IMG/VR virus record: IMGVR_UViG_3300032050_008696
Span: 1-58,865 of that record
From: a virus
Direction: 5' to 3' (one strand)
Length of the DNA: 58,865 bases
Every line of letters begins with the position of its first letter. Position 1 is the first letter of the stretch. Below are positions 21,030-30,569 of the stretch, piece by piece. The notes under the pieces were generated by a model that made no database searches, was not told the origin of the DNA, and was given only the letters and a program-made list of their open reading frames with translations. A program made the translations under genes and the position numbers.

Positions 21030-22646
21030 TCAGAAGTAATAATTAAACCCAAAATACTCTGCTAAGAATCTCTTCAAGAATTCAGAGTTTCTACCTTTCA
21101 ATTCTTTACCACCTGCATATCTCTTATATTGAGCTTTCATACCTTCAAGATCATTCTTTAATGCTGCTTGAGTAAATTTAGGAAACTTCTTTAGTGTACC
21201 CATATTGAACACAAAGTCAATAAACATTTCTTCTTGTTGAGGTGTCAATTTAACATTACCAAGCTCTTTATAAACTTGTTGTTTTGCTTTAGCTAAATCC
21301 GTTTTCAACAAAGATTCAGCTTGAGCATCTGTAATACCCTTACTAAAGTTTTCACCTGGTTGTATCTTATGACCATATCCAATGGTATCACTACCGCCTT
21401 CAAAACTCTTATGTGGAAACCACAGTTTCTTTTCTGCATTATATCCAACTTTGCCTTGGTTTTCTACTTTTTTGATATAGTCAATGAAAGATCCAACAGA
21501 TTTTTGAACAGATTGAGTTATAGCAGCTTGATCGGTTGGTTTTACCTTAGAAGCATCAACTTTACCGGTCATTGCGCCCAATCCAATTGCACCAGCAGCT
21601 ACCCAATCTTTCCAACCTTCTTCAAGTTCATGAGCAATTTTCACTTCGTCCAGCTTTCTACCTGATGGACCAAAGTGATCAAGGTGGTGATACACATCGT
21701 CCAAGTATTCACCGGCCAAGTTTAACTTAGCTTTTACCCAGTCCTCCAACTCAGAGTTTGGTTGCAACATTCCCTCTAATTCTTTAGCGTCACTGTTGAG
21801 TTGTTTTAAAGCACCCATTGCCATGCTACTATTAAACTCCTTCAACATATGACGTACAACCACTTCATATATTTCTCTTACTGGTTTACTTTTAGTTTTT
21901 TTACCCATCTGTCTTAGTCTTCTGGCCTTACAATGTGCCTTTTGACTAAAACCCTTGGGGTTACTACAATTGATACTCTTCTTGTAGTTCATTGTCCACT
22001 TTTCATCTATCTGATTATCAGGAGTACCAGCTTCCTTTTCATCACGATAAAACTTCAAATAATCTCTTACAGTAGCTACATAATCACATGCATGATTTAA
22101 TTTAGCTTTAACCCAATCTTCCAAGTTATCATCAGTACTAAACATCGATTGTAGTTTTTCACTATAATCAATAATCTTGGTAACATCACTTTGTGCCATT
22201 TCAGCATTTTCCAACTTTACTTTACGAGGATGTAAATGTTTAGTATCTTTATTAATTGGATGTTCTTTTTTTCCAAAACCAGTAGACATATTGTTCATCC
22301 ACAAATCATGTGTTAACTTTTTCTTTTTTTCATTAATAATATTATCCATAGATGGATCTCTCCAATTTTTCATATCAGCTCTACCAGATTGATGTATTTT
22401 TAATAAATCACTTGATGTAAAAGAATACTTTAACAATGCTTCTAATTTAGAAGTTAGTTCTGGAAATCTATCACCTAATCCCACGATTATAGACTTCACA
22501 GAACTCGTTGTGACAATATCACTGAGTGGAGTTTTAGCTTTTCCTAACATCTTGATCTTTTCAAGTTTAGAAATCATTTTTAAAGCATAATTCTTATAAG
22601 ATTGATATGCTTTATAATCTGATGTATCGGGATTATCTCCAATCAT
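21030..22646 (-). CDS. multidomain virion protein with C-terminal T4-type lysozyme
   Basis: 538 aa. The C-terminal ~170 residues are a glycoside-hydrolase family 24 lysozyme: catalytic Glu in Y-I-K-K-V-E-N, and D-T-I-G-Y-G-H corresponding to the Asp/Thr region of T4 lysozyme. The N-terminal part has two copies of an E-D-W-V-K-A-K-L-N helical repeat (near residues 170 and 300) and a Lys/Cys-rich segment between them. A short hydrophobic run (near 345) lies before the enzyme domain. Such fusions are tail-associated cell-wall hydrolases rather than holin-dependent endolysins. Confidence 0.82.
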   Translation of the reverse strand: MIGDNPDTSDYKAYQSYKNYALKMISKLEKIKMLGKAKTPLSDIVTTSSVKSIIVGLGDRFPELTSKLEALLKYSFTSSDLLKIHQSGRADMKNWRDPSMDNIINEKKKKLTHDLWMNNMSTGFGKKEHPINKDTKHLHPRKVKLENAEMAQSDVTKIIDYSEKLQSMFSTDDNLEDWVKAKLNHACDYVATVRDYLKFYRDEKEAGTPDNQIDEKWTMNYKKSINCSNPKGFSQKAHCKARRLRQMGKKTKSKPVREIYEVVVRHMLKEFNSSMAMGALKQLNSDAKELEGMLQPNSELEDWVKAKLNLAGEYLDDVYHHLDHFGPSGRKLDEVKIAHELEEGWKDWVAAGAIGLGAMTGKVDASKVKPTDQAAITQSVQKSVGSFIDYIKKVENQGKVGYNAEKKLWFPHKSFEGGSDTIGYGHKIQPGENFSKGITDAQAESLLKTDLAKAKQQVYKELGNVKLTPQQEEMFIDFVFNMGTLKKFPKFTQAALKNDLEGMKAQYKRYAGGKELKGRNSEFLKRFLAEYFGFNYYF

Positions 22647-22651
22647 ATATT

Positions 22652-23827
22652 TTACTTCTTCTTTAATTTACGTAGTGTGAGTGCTAATCTAGCACGTTGT
22701 CCTAATTTACCACCTTGTTTTGCAGCCGATTTCAATTTGTCAAGTGGAATGTTTTTATCTTTACCTACATGTAATTGTTTGTGTAAAGCACCTTTTTTGG
22801 CAATCGCTTGTTGAATCCATTTCTTCTTTTCATTCATAGTGCCTGGAACGTGAGTACCAGGTACACCTAGAACTTCATCAAGTTGATCTGGAGGTAGTTG
22901 ATCATCTGACATAGTTGGTGCCTCGTCTTGAGCAGCATCTTGTGCGTCTCCTTGGGCATTTACATCTTCCGGACCAGCTGGTGTTTGAATTTGTTCTGGT
23001 TCGGGTTGTAATTGAGCCATTAATAAATCGTGTAGCTTTTGGGCTAAATCTTTATCAAGTGTAATGGTTACCGTTTCTTTGTCAGCTTCAACGCCAACTT
23101 CATCTTCGGCTTCCAATATAATCTTTCTAATTGCTTCTTTTAGTTTATCTTTCATAGTTGTTTGTTTATTTTCTGCATATCCTACAAAATCATATCCACT
23201 TCCACCTGTACCGGTACCTTCTGGAGAAGCTGATGATGGAAACGGACTATCCATGGCTTGAGCTGGATAAGCTTCACTCATTCTCCACCCACCGCCCTTA
23301 CTCTTATACCATCTAGCTGCCCATCCGTTAGCATAAGCACTTGGATAAACATCAAATTTAGCTCTTGCAGCGGCTTTAGCTCTAGCCCAAAGTGCTGGAT
23401 TGGTTGGTTTTGGTTTCTTTTTACCTTTCTTTTCGTCTAGTTCTATATCAATGGTTTTATTAATTATAGGTTCACTTCTTCTACCTGTTACTTGTCCATT
23501 TGGAGTTTCTCCCATTTTTCCGTGCATATTTCCTTTCTTTAAACCATCATTGCCTGTCCTTGAAGGATCGTTGATACCTGTGGTTGGATCACCAAATCCT
23601 GAATTGGTTTCTGGTTGAAATTCTTTGGCTAAACCAGCATCTACTAATTTAGTATAATATTTAGGATCTTCTGTCAAATGATCCATAGCTATATCCTTCG
23701 CAATCGCAGGATCGTTTGTGTGCTCCATTTCTATTTGTACACCTATACTAAGTTGAGCAGGATCTACTTTATCAGTACCGGTTGTATCACCTACACCACC
23801 AGGCAATTTTGTTAAATTATTAATCAT
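22652..23827 (-). CDS. multidomain virion-associated protein (DUF5661/DUF5872-like)
   Basis: 391 aa. Residues ~25-70 resemble the DUF5661 helical domain (E-H-T-x-D-P with D-H-L and Y-Y-T-K-L). Residues ~145-185 are a Trp/Lys-rich DUF5872-like domain. A disordered Pro/Gln/Asp linker follows, and the C-terminus (W-I-Q-x-A-I ... R-A-R-L-A-L-T-L) is a small basic domain found on many phage proteins. The mosaic of small domains suggests an internal head or baseplate protein. Confidence 0.7.
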   Translation of the reverse strand: MINNLTKLPGGVGDTTGTDKVDPAQLSIGVQIEMEHTNDPAIAKDIAMDHLTEDPKYYTKLVDAGLAKEFQPETNSGFGDPTTGINDPSRTGNDGLKKGNMHGKMGETPNGQVTGRRSEPIINKTIDIELDEKKGKKKPKPTNPALWARAKAAARAKFDVYPSAYANGWAARWYKSKGGGWRMSEAYPAQAMDSPFPSSASPEGTGTGGSGYDFVGYAENKQTTMKDKLKEAIRKIILEAEDEVGVEADKETVTITLDKDLAQKLHDLLMAQLQPEPEQIQTPAGPEDVNAQGDAQDAAQDEAPTMSDDQLPPDQLDEVLGVPGTHVPGTMNEKKKWIQQAIAKKGALHKQLHVGKDKNIPLDKLKSAAKQGGKLGQRARLALTLRKLKKK

Positions 23828-24023
23828 TTTTTAAACCTTGTTGAAATTTGTCAAAACTTTTGCCACTACCAGCGCCTGGATCAATCATCCATCTACGACC
23901 TCTCATAGGTTCGCTACCTAGACTTGGGTCGTGAAATGTACCGTCGCCAATATAATGCCATCCTTTATGTAATGGTTCTGGCTTACGATACTTTGGTGGT
24001 CCGTCTTTAGCAAAATTTCTCAT
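23820..24023 (-). CDS. hypothetical protein, 67 aa
   Basis: The ATG at 24021-24023 has GGAG six bases upstream and is preferred over a TTG at 24035. Gly/Pro/Trp-rich, basic and probably little folded. It overlaps the downstream gene by 8 bases. Likely a minor virion component by context. Confidence 0.6.
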   Translation of the reverse strand: MRNFAKDGPPKYRKPEPLHKGWHYIGDGTFHDPSLGSEPMRGRRWMIDPGAGSGKSFDKFQQGLKND

Positions 24024-24025
24024 AA

Positions 24026-24559
24026 TCAACTCCAATTTCTACGTTGTTTCTTCTTTTCATGTAAATCTCTCATTATTTCAGCAATAGCTTTTTCTTGCGG
24101 AGTACGATAATCTTCTGGTTTTGTTATTTCATCACCATCTTGAATATCCAACATATGTAGTTTGCTGTAATATTGAGGGTCTTTTTTAAGATTATTTACA
24201 ACGTTTTGTTTGGCCACTTGTTTATCCTTTAGTACTAGTTTTTTCATTTCGTAGTCAATACCAGCAAGTACTTCATCAGGAGTGACTTTATATTTTATTT
24301 GTTGTACGTCACCCGCATAATCTTTAGGATTCTGGCCTGTATAAGGTCCAAACGGAGCAATTACCTGCATAGATTCTTGATCGGTAGCAGTAATCTTACT
24401 TTTATCGGTTAATGTGCCAAAGTTACTTGGATCTTGACTCACATCCGGACTAGTAAAGGTTGAAACATCAGAAGCACCGGAAACAGCTCCACCTTGATTA
24501 TAAGGCAATCCTTGCATCATTCTGTCGCCGAGATCTCCCAATTCTTGTAGTTTAGACAT
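24026..24559 (-). CDS. virion-associated protein with DUF5661-like domain
   Basis: 177 aa. The N-terminus is Gly/Gln/Ser/Asp-rich. Residues ~105-150 (V-T-P-D-E-V ... Y-Y-S-K-L) form a DUF5661-like domain, as in the 391-aa neighbour, so the two share a module. First gene of the virion block. Confidence 0.65.
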   Translation of the reverse strand: MSKLQELGDLGDRMMQGLPYNQGGAVSGASDVSTFTSPDVSQDPSNFGTLTDKSKITATDQESMQVIAPFGPYTGQNPKDYAGDVQQIKYKVTPDEVLAGIDYEMKKLVLKDKQVAKQNVVNNLKKDPQYYSKLHMLDIQDGDEITKPEDYRTPQEKAIAEIMRDLHEKKKQRRNWS

Positions 24560-24634
24560 AATACATATAAATATACAAAAAAAATTCTTTATAAGTAAAA
24601 TGTACGGTTTATACCAAATTGTGTTTGTTAAAAA

Positions 24635-25399
24635 TTAACATTTAATCCATTCTTCAGGTAAAATATCTTTAAAGTTTAAATTTGAAGAGGGATTAAACCA
24701 CTTTTTAGGCCCTATTACAGTTTTATTTTTGTTTTTATTTAAATAAGATGCCCACCAACTAAAAGAACTATTAGCAATTATATTATTGTCACACTTACTC
24801 ATCGATATAAAATCGAACAATTCATCATGAGATTCAGAAAAATATATATTTCTACCGTCAAAATTTTGTTTTGCCCAATCAATATCATCTGAAAAAATTA
24901 AAAAACTGGTACTTTTTTCTAAAACACTCATTGCAGATAGATAATATTCTTTGTCAAGAATTACAAATATATCTGTAAGCGGTAAATAATCGCCTCTTCT
25001 AATATGAATGGATGTTATTGGTCTTGGTAGTTTATTAATAAACTCATCTATTTCACTTGATCTATAAGTTAAATCAAATAAATTTACAACTTTTTCTTTA
25101 TAATCACCAAAATATTTTTCACTTTGAAAATATCCATCTAACATCACATCTCCACAATAAGGTATTTTTTTATACTCAAAACTCGGCTCATTATAAATGT
25201 TATTTGGCAAATTATCGATAGTAGGTATATTTTTATATATACTATTTTTATACTTCGACGATTTAAATCCTTGCAAAGGAGTATAACAGTTATCAAAGTT
25301 AAATCCAAATGTATCATTATTATCAAATGCTAATCCACACGCAGCTGCTATTTGAAATAACTGATTACCCATTCCGCCTTTAAGATTAGAAGTTATCAT
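24635..25399 (-). CDS. GT11 fucosyltransferase-like glycosyltransferase
   Basis: 254 aa. G-G-M-G-N-Q-L-F at 8-15, H-I-R-R-G-D-Y at 132-138 and N-S-S-F-S-W-W at 210-216 are the three GT11 signatures; the second binds GDP-fucose. It likely transfers an alpha-1,2-linked deoxyhexose. GDP-mannose dehydratase at 18865 provides a GDP-deoxysugar route. It overlaps the upstream methyltransferase gene by 4 bases. Confidence 0.9.
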   Translation of the reverse strand: MITSNLKGGMGNQLFQIAAACGLAFDNNDTFGFNFDNCYTPLQGFKSSKYKNSIYKNIPTIDNLPNNIYNEPSFEYKKIPYCGDVMLDGYFQSEKYFGDYKEKVVNLFDLTYRSSEIDEFINKLPRPITSIHIRRGDYLPLTDIFVILDKEYYLSAMSVLEKSTSFLIFSDDIDWAKQNFDGRNIYFSESHDELFDFISMSKCDNNIIANSSFSWWASYLNKNKNKTVIGPKKWFNPSSNLNFKDILPEEWIKC

Positions 25400-26133
25400 A
25401 TACTAAATATATACTTGTTGTATTGTTCGTAATTTGTTTGAGGACGTTCGTCTTCGATATGATACTTGTTTAAATTTAACTCTTCAAACGAACGAGAATT
25501 CCATACATAAAACTCTTTTTCACATTTATTCACTAGATTATTTAAGTAATACAATCTATTTTCCATGCTAATTTCTGACAAACAATAATTTGAAATTACT
25601 AAATCAAATGTTTCATTTATATTTGTTGTATCAAAACAAGATATTAATTTAGAATCAACTTGTACATCATTTAAAAATTTACTTTGCAAATTTATAATAT
25701 TTGGCAAATCAACTATTGTATAGTTTATATGATAGTCTTTTATTATGTTTTTTATGTAATAACATAAGCCACCATATCCACCTCCTATTTCAACTATTTT
25801 GATTTCTTTTTTATTAAACCACCGTTTTATTTTTGATTCTATTAATAACGAGTGATAAATATATCTCAAATTAGAAGGGGATATACATAAATTATCCATT
25901 GTAAATTTACTCGGATTGCCAATACTATCATTGATTTTTATTAAATCAGCAAATTCTTCAATACATCTTTTAAATTCAGTTTCAATAAGTTGTTTATATT
26001 CTAAGCCAAATTGTACGGATACGTGTTCAAGTATATCTTTAAAGAAAAGTTCTCCCTTAAAACTTGAATATATATCGTTTATATTTTTTAGATTCTCACT
26101 AAAACCTAAATATGTATTGTCTATTTTTATCAT
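25396..26133 (-). CDS. putative sugar O-methyltransferase
   Basis: 245 aa, class I SAM fold. V-E-I-G-G-G-Y-G-G near residue 115 is motif I, and F-D-L-V-I-S-N near 180 is the post-II/III region. The length and the helical N-terminal 100 residues match sugar O-methyltransferases of polysaccharide clusters. It lies among glycosyltransferases with 4-base overlaps on both sides. Confidence 0.82.
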   Translation of the reverse strand: MIKIDNTYLGFSENLKNINDIYSSFKGELFFKDILEHVSVQFGLEYKQLIETEFKRCIEEFADLIKINDSIGNPSKFTMDNLCISPSNLRYIYHSLLIESKIKRWFNKKEIKIVEIGGGYGGLCYYIKNIIKDYHINYTIVDLPNIINLQSKFLNDVQVDSKLISCFDTTNINETFDLVISNYCLSEISMENRLYYLNNLVNKCEKEFYVWNSRSFEELNLNKYHIEDERPQTNYEQYNKYIFSI

Positions 26134-26744
26134 TTATTTTTGGTTCTATAAAATTCCTCCAAGGGATATAGAGTCATACCTTCCGTACAAATATCATTTT
26201 GATAAACCAGTGGTTTAGCGACTCCGTAAACATTATATTTGTATTGTTCCTGACATGTATAAAAGTCTATACCAACGCCGCCAACATCACACAGTACAGG
26301 ATACTTTTCACCAATTGAAATTAAAGACTTTAAATATCGTTCGGTTAAAAACAACGTTGCATGAAAACTGGTCATACCAAACACTCTATAGTAATCATCG
26401 TTATATTTAGTAAGATCAAAATTATTCCAATCGGTTTTATTATCGGTAACTCCCCATCCTGATGTACCTATATGCACAGCATCGGCATCAGCTGGTACAT
26501 CAAGATCGGTTTTAAAAAAATCGGTAGGACAACAATCATCTTCTAAAATTAGAACGGGTGGTTTAACTTGGTTCCACAACTTAATTAAAGAAATATCACA
26601 TCCGATTGGTCTAGGTAAAGTTACTCCATAATGTTTTTCTAAGTTTAATTTGTTTCCTAAAAGGCTTTCAAGACGATTGTATCTATCTTCATTTGACGGA
26701 ATCGTTAACACTAACGTTTTAGTTTCTTTTAAATTAATTTTCAT
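26130..26744 (-). CDS. GT25-like glycosyltransferase
   Basis: 204 aa. L-T-I-P-S-N-E-D-R near residue 13 and V-L-I-L-E-D-D near 64 fit the GT25 (LPS glycosyltransferase) layout, with the acidic triplet as the metal site. Slightly short for the family. It overlaps the next gene by 11 bases. Donor and acceptor unknown. Confidence 0.72.
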   Translation of the reverse strand: MKINLKETKTLVLTIPSNEDRYNRLESLLGNKLNLEKHYGVTLPRPIGCDISLIKLWNQVKPPVLILEDDCCPTDFFKTDLDVPADADAVHIGTSGWGVTDNKTDWNNFDLTKYNDDYYRVFGMTSFHATLFLTERYLKSLISIGEKYPVLCDVGGVGIDFYTCQEQYKYNVYGVAKPLVYQNDICTEGMTLYPLEEFYRTKNK

Positions 26745-27498
26745 TATATGGTATGGTACCGGTTACAGGTTGATGAACAATAACATGTTTTAACGATCCA
26801 TATAATTTAAAACCAAGTTTTTTAGCTTTAAAAGAAAAATGTGTACCTTCTTGGAAATAATATTTATTACCATCGTCAGTTGTAACAATTCCACTATTAT
26901 ATCTTAATTTAGTATCAAAAACTCTTCTTGATATTAAAGAGGCACATTCAACCAAATTCATCGGATAAAAAACATCATCAAATCGTTTTGCAACTTGGTC
27001 AATCGGTACACCAACTCCATCAATAACAGCATGAGTCATGCCATCATAATTTATACCATTAACTTCTACACGGGGCATAATAATATCTTTATCAAAATTA
27101 ACAGCTTCAATCAAAAATCCAGGAGGAATATATTGATAATCAGCATCTACCCACCACAGAAAATCATTATCTAACAAATAGTTATCAACTATGTAATTAC
27201 GGACAATTTTTAAACAATTCATTCTGCCTTCTGTATGTCTAAAGTCATGTCTTGATTCATGTGGCAACTTAAAACCAACATCTTTTTTTTCATATTTTAC
27301 TGACCTATAATTATATTTTGATAATATCTTATTAACACAGTATTCTACTACTGTATAAGAATAGTCATCACTATCATTTTCAATAAAAACTATGGATAAA
27401 TTTTGTTTATCATAATTTATATTAATTAATTCATGTACTGTATTTTCTAACCATGCACCACAATTTTTTACGGGTATTCCAATCAATACATTTTTCAT
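26734..27498 (-). CDS. GT-A glycosyltransferase, Anp1/GT62-like
   Basis: 254 aa. The N-terminus I-G-I-P-V-K-N, then F-I-E-N-D-S-D-D and W-W-V-D-A-D near 127-132 (DxD motif), followed by P-P-G-F. The order resembles mannosyltransferases of the Anp1 group; GT2 is the alternative. A His/Gln-Glu-Gly-Thr-His segment near the C-terminus may bind acceptor. Confidence 0.75.
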   Translation of the reverse strand: MKNVLIGIPVKNCGAWLENTVHELININYDKQNLSIVFIENDSDDYSYTVVEYCVNKILSKYNYRSVKYEKKDVGFKLPHESRHDFRHTEGRMNCLKIVRNYIVDNYLLDNDFLWWVDADYQYIPPGFLIEAVNFDKDIIMPRVEVNGINYDGMTHAVIDGVGVPIDQVAKRFDDVFYPMNLVECASLISRRVFDTKLRYNSGIVTTDDGNKYYFQEGTHFSFKAKKLGFKLYGSLKHVIVHQPVTGTIPYNEN

Positions 27499-28547
27499 AA
27501 TTCTATACCTAATTTTTCAAACTGATCAACAACGATCTTCCAAACATATGCTTTATATGTATTTTTTGGTGTTACCTCAAAATAACTTTTATACACATCA
27601 TAAGCAACATTCGCGTAGGTTTTTGTCTTTTCTTTGTTAATCAAAGATTCTTCACAGATATCAACAAAATTACTTAAATCATCTTTAACTATATAAGAAA
27701 TATCTTTAAATTTATCACTAAATAACCAAACATACGGATCCTTTTCTAAATCAAAATTAGCCAACATAGTAGATTTAAATGCCATACTCTGTGGATGTCT
27801 ATAAGTATATCGTGTATGGCCAGCTATACATAAGCTCAGTGTATTATATCTTAACTTTTCTAACCAATGATTTTCAGATAAATACTTGTCTTTTCGTACA
27901 AACTTAAAAGTCTTATTATATTCTTCATCTTGATATGGAACGTCTATAATGTGATCATTAACCAACCATCCATCAAAATGTTCTCTCAAAAATGAATTAT
28001 CCCATATTCTTTTTAAGCACTCAACTCTCCAATTTTTTCCATCAAACCAATAATTTCCAGTAGTATTTCCTATGAAAACAATTTTGTTTTGTTTGTTTTC
28101 ATAAACAACATTATCACTTTTAACATATGGAATAGTATATCTAGGAATTAATACAAACTTATCCTTTAATACTTCGACATGCTTAGGTTCCAAATTAAGG
28201 AATTCCATATTAATCATATACACCACCCAAGCGTCTACTCTATTTACTATTTCCCAATCTAATAAATTATGATAGATAGCTTGACCATCATCTAAACTAT
28301 AAAATACTATTTTGCCTTTAAACTTCAATAAATCGGTTTTGAATGAATTGATTCTTTTACACATTCCACCATGTGGATCGCTTAGAGAGTGTACAAAGTA
28401 GTCAATCAAAACTAAATCAAAATTTTCTTCGTTGAGTAAACTTATGTTTGATATGGGCAATACAGTGTGTTTTTCTTTTATAGTGTTAATGAAATGTTGA
28501 AACCTATATAACATAGTCTCATTATTTTGTAACCAAGCAATTTTCAT
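27495..28547 (-). CDS. probable GT-B glycosyltransferase
   Basis: 350 aa. The first half looks like a Rossmann domain (L-V-L-I-D-Y, V-F-Y-S-L-D-D), and the second has an I-V-F-I-G-N-T-T-G strand-turn and a Pro-Gln-Ser region typical of CgeB/GT1-like enzymes. No diagnostic E-x7-E. Assigned by context and fold impression only. Confidence 0.6.
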   Translation of the reverse strand: MKIAWLQNNETMLYRFQHFINTIKEKHTVLPISNISLLNEENFDLVLIDYFVHSLSDPHGGMCKRINSFKTDLLKFKGKIVFYSLDDGQAIYHNLLDWEIVNRVDAWVVYMINMEFLNLEPKHVEVLKDKFVLIPRYTIPYVKSDNVVYENKQNKIVFIGNTTGNYWFDGKNWRVECLKRIWDNSFLREHFDGWLVNDHIIDVPYQDEEYNKTFKFVRKDKYLSENHWLEKLRYNTLSLCIAGHTRYTYRHPQSMAFKSTMLANFDLEKDPYVWLFSDKFKDISYIVKDDLSNFVDICEESLINKEKTKTYANVAYDVYKSYFEVTPKNTYKAYVWKIVVDQFEKLGIEL

Positions 28548-29614
28548 ATCATATTTTTCATTAGTTCGTATGTATGATTTAAATCAGGATGGGCCCAGTC
28601 TTGTTCATCGTTGATATTATCAACTTTACCTAATTTATAATCAACTAATCCGATGTGTTGTGATGTAAGATAATCCATGTGGCCACCATAACCTGTAGTT
28701 ATTACTGGTTTACCATGATTAAAAGCGTCAAATATAGTTAAACCAAATCCCTCGCCTTTAGTTAGACTAACATAACAGTCTCCAAAACTATGTAATGATA
28801 ATATGTCTCTATTAGATATATTATCTGTTATAACATAAATTGAAGTACCTAACTTATTTGTTAGTTTAGAAATTGTATCGATACAATAAAATTTATTTTT
28901 AACACTATAATCTTTATAATGAACTTTAAGTATTAATTGCGTATCCGGATAATCATCATTAAATCTATCAAATAGTTTAACCAAATCTTCGATACCTTTT
29001 TTAAAATGAAATTCTCCTATACTATAAAATGTATATTTATTTTTTGGCACTACATTTCTAAAATGATCGTATATCGTTATTTCATTTTTATTAATCAATT
29101 GTTGAGGATGCCATACGTGTGGTATCACTTTAATGTTTGAAATAATTCCAGAATTAATAAAACATTCTTTATTAAATGTAGAAGGTACCCATACTTCTGG
29201 TAACAAATTAATATATTCTACCCACTCTTTTGGTAATTTATTAGTTTCCCACGTACAATATCCAATTACATTATCTACATTCTTTCCGTGATTGTTTAAT
29301 AAATTCCGCCAAATATCAGGAGTGCTATGAATAATTAATGTATCATAACTATTATAAGTTACATCCACGGTAGTTTCCGCCAAAGCATCTACATAATAAT
29401 TCTTATCATTCTTGCTATTATCAAATAATAAAGGAATCCAACTTACATTTTTTTTGTCTAAAACATACTGGGCCAAATAGCCCTTAGCGGCACTAGCATA
29501 ACCGCTAGTGCCGCTTTGTCCGACATATTTAATATGTCCTTTATTATTTAATTCAACAGTTGGTAAAACAACTGGATTGTTACTAACTATTCTAGATATA
29601 CTCTTCTGTATCAT
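28544..29614 (-). CDS. GT4-family glycosyltransferase
   Basis: 356 aa, GT-B fold. The C-terminal domain has the E-x7-E signature region in T-K-G-E-G-F-G-L-T-I-F-D-A-F (near 286-299), followed by P-V-I-T-T-G-Y-G-G. The N-terminal domain has W-E-T-N-K and V-W-V-P-S. It overlaps the clamp-loader gene by 4 bases, so glycan and replication genes are translationally linked here. Confidence 0.88.
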   Translation of the reverse strand: MIQKSISRIVSNNPVVLPTVELNNKGHIKYVGQSGTSGYASAAKGYLAQYVLDKKNVSWIPLLFDNSKNDKNYYVDALAETTVDVTYNSYDTLIIHSTPDIWRNLLNNHGKNVDNVIGYCTWETNKLPKEWVEYINLLPEVWVPSTFNKECFINSGIISNIKVIPHVWHPQQLINKNEITIYDHFRNVVPKNKYTFYSIGEFHFKKGIEDLVKLFDRFNDDYPDTQLILKVHYKDYSVKNKFYCIDTISKLTNKLGTSIYVITDNISNRDILSLHSFGDCYVSLTKGEGFGLTIFDAFNHGKPVITTGYGGHMDYLTSQHIGLVDYKLGKVDNINDEQDWAHPDLNHTYELMKNMI

Positions 29615-30567
29615 TTATTGATCGTTTTAATCAATTTAGCAATACAAGCCATAAACGTGATTTCCTTGTCTACAACCATATTACTCTGATACATATATTC
29701 AGCAACTTCAATAATTACAGCGATTTCTTTATCAGGAGCAAACTCTCCACATTTATTGTACAATTCACTATACAATTCTTCAAATGACTTTGTACCGGCA
29801 TCTGCAATCAATTGACGAATTTCGTTAAATGCCTTGCCATTTGTCTTGGAAGTCTTCAACAAGTCGATCAATTTATTCTTAAGATCGAAACTCGCACTCT
29901 GTGTCTTAACCAACTTCAAAGTTCCATTTGTAGAACTTTGCTGAAGGAAATTAACAATCTTACGAATATCTGGATAAAAACTATCTAGAACCGTCTTCAA
30001 ATCGGACAATTCATATTTAATAGATTCACTATCCAAGATATTCTTAGCATAAATAGCTACATCCTTCTTGGCTGGGGGTTCAATCTGAAATACCTGACAT
30101 CGACTAATAAGTGGAGAAATAATCTTTTCCACATAGTTACAAGTAAGAATAAACCGTGTAGTCTTACTGTATGTTTCCATCAGATTGCGAAGTGATGCTT
30201 GTGAAGCAGCCGACATATAATCAGATTCATCCAAGATAACAATCTTGAGATCACAAAATCCCATCGCTGATGCAAATGGTCGAATCTTATCACGAACGAA
30301 GTCTACACCAGTATTATCCGATGCGTTTACGTACATTACGTCACATTGAATGTTTTTTGTTAGAATCTTGGCAAGAGTAGTCTTACCAGTACCAGCATTT
30401 CCGTGTAACAACAAATGTGGAATATCCTTCTTAGAAATGAAATCCTTTAAGATACCTCTCAACTGATCATTACAAATATAATTCTCAACAGTATTGGGAC
30501 GATACTTCTCAGCCCAAAGACTGTGTTGTTCTGTATTTACTGACTTTTCTTCAACAAAGAAACTCAT
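29611..30567 (-). CDS. 44: clamp-loader large subunit (T4 gp44-like)
   Basis: AAA+ ATPase that loads the sliding clamp on DNA. 318 aa. G-N-A-G-T-G-K-T at 56-63 is Walker A, D-E-S-D at 113-116 is Walker B, S-R-C at 155-157 is the arginine-finger motif, and a collar domain follows. It starts 2 bases after the clamp gene. Its usual small-subunit partner lies far away at 56832. Confidence 0.95.
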   Translation of the reverse strand: MSFFVEEKSVNTEQHSLWAEKYRPNTVENYICNDQLRGILKDFISKKDIPHLLLHGNAGTGKTTLAKILTKNIQCDVMYVNASDNTGVDFVRDKIRPFASAMGFCDLKIVILDESDYMSAASQASLRNLMETYSKTTRFILTCNYVEKIISPLISRCQVFQIEPPAKKDVAIYAKNILDSESIKYELSDLKTVLDSFYPDIRKIVNFLQQSSTNGTLKLVKTQSASFDLKNKLIDLLKTSKTNGKAFNEIRQLIADAGTKSFEELYSELYNKCGEFAPDKEIAVIIEVAEYMYQSNMVVDKEITFMACIAKLIKTINK

Positions 30568-30569
30568 AA

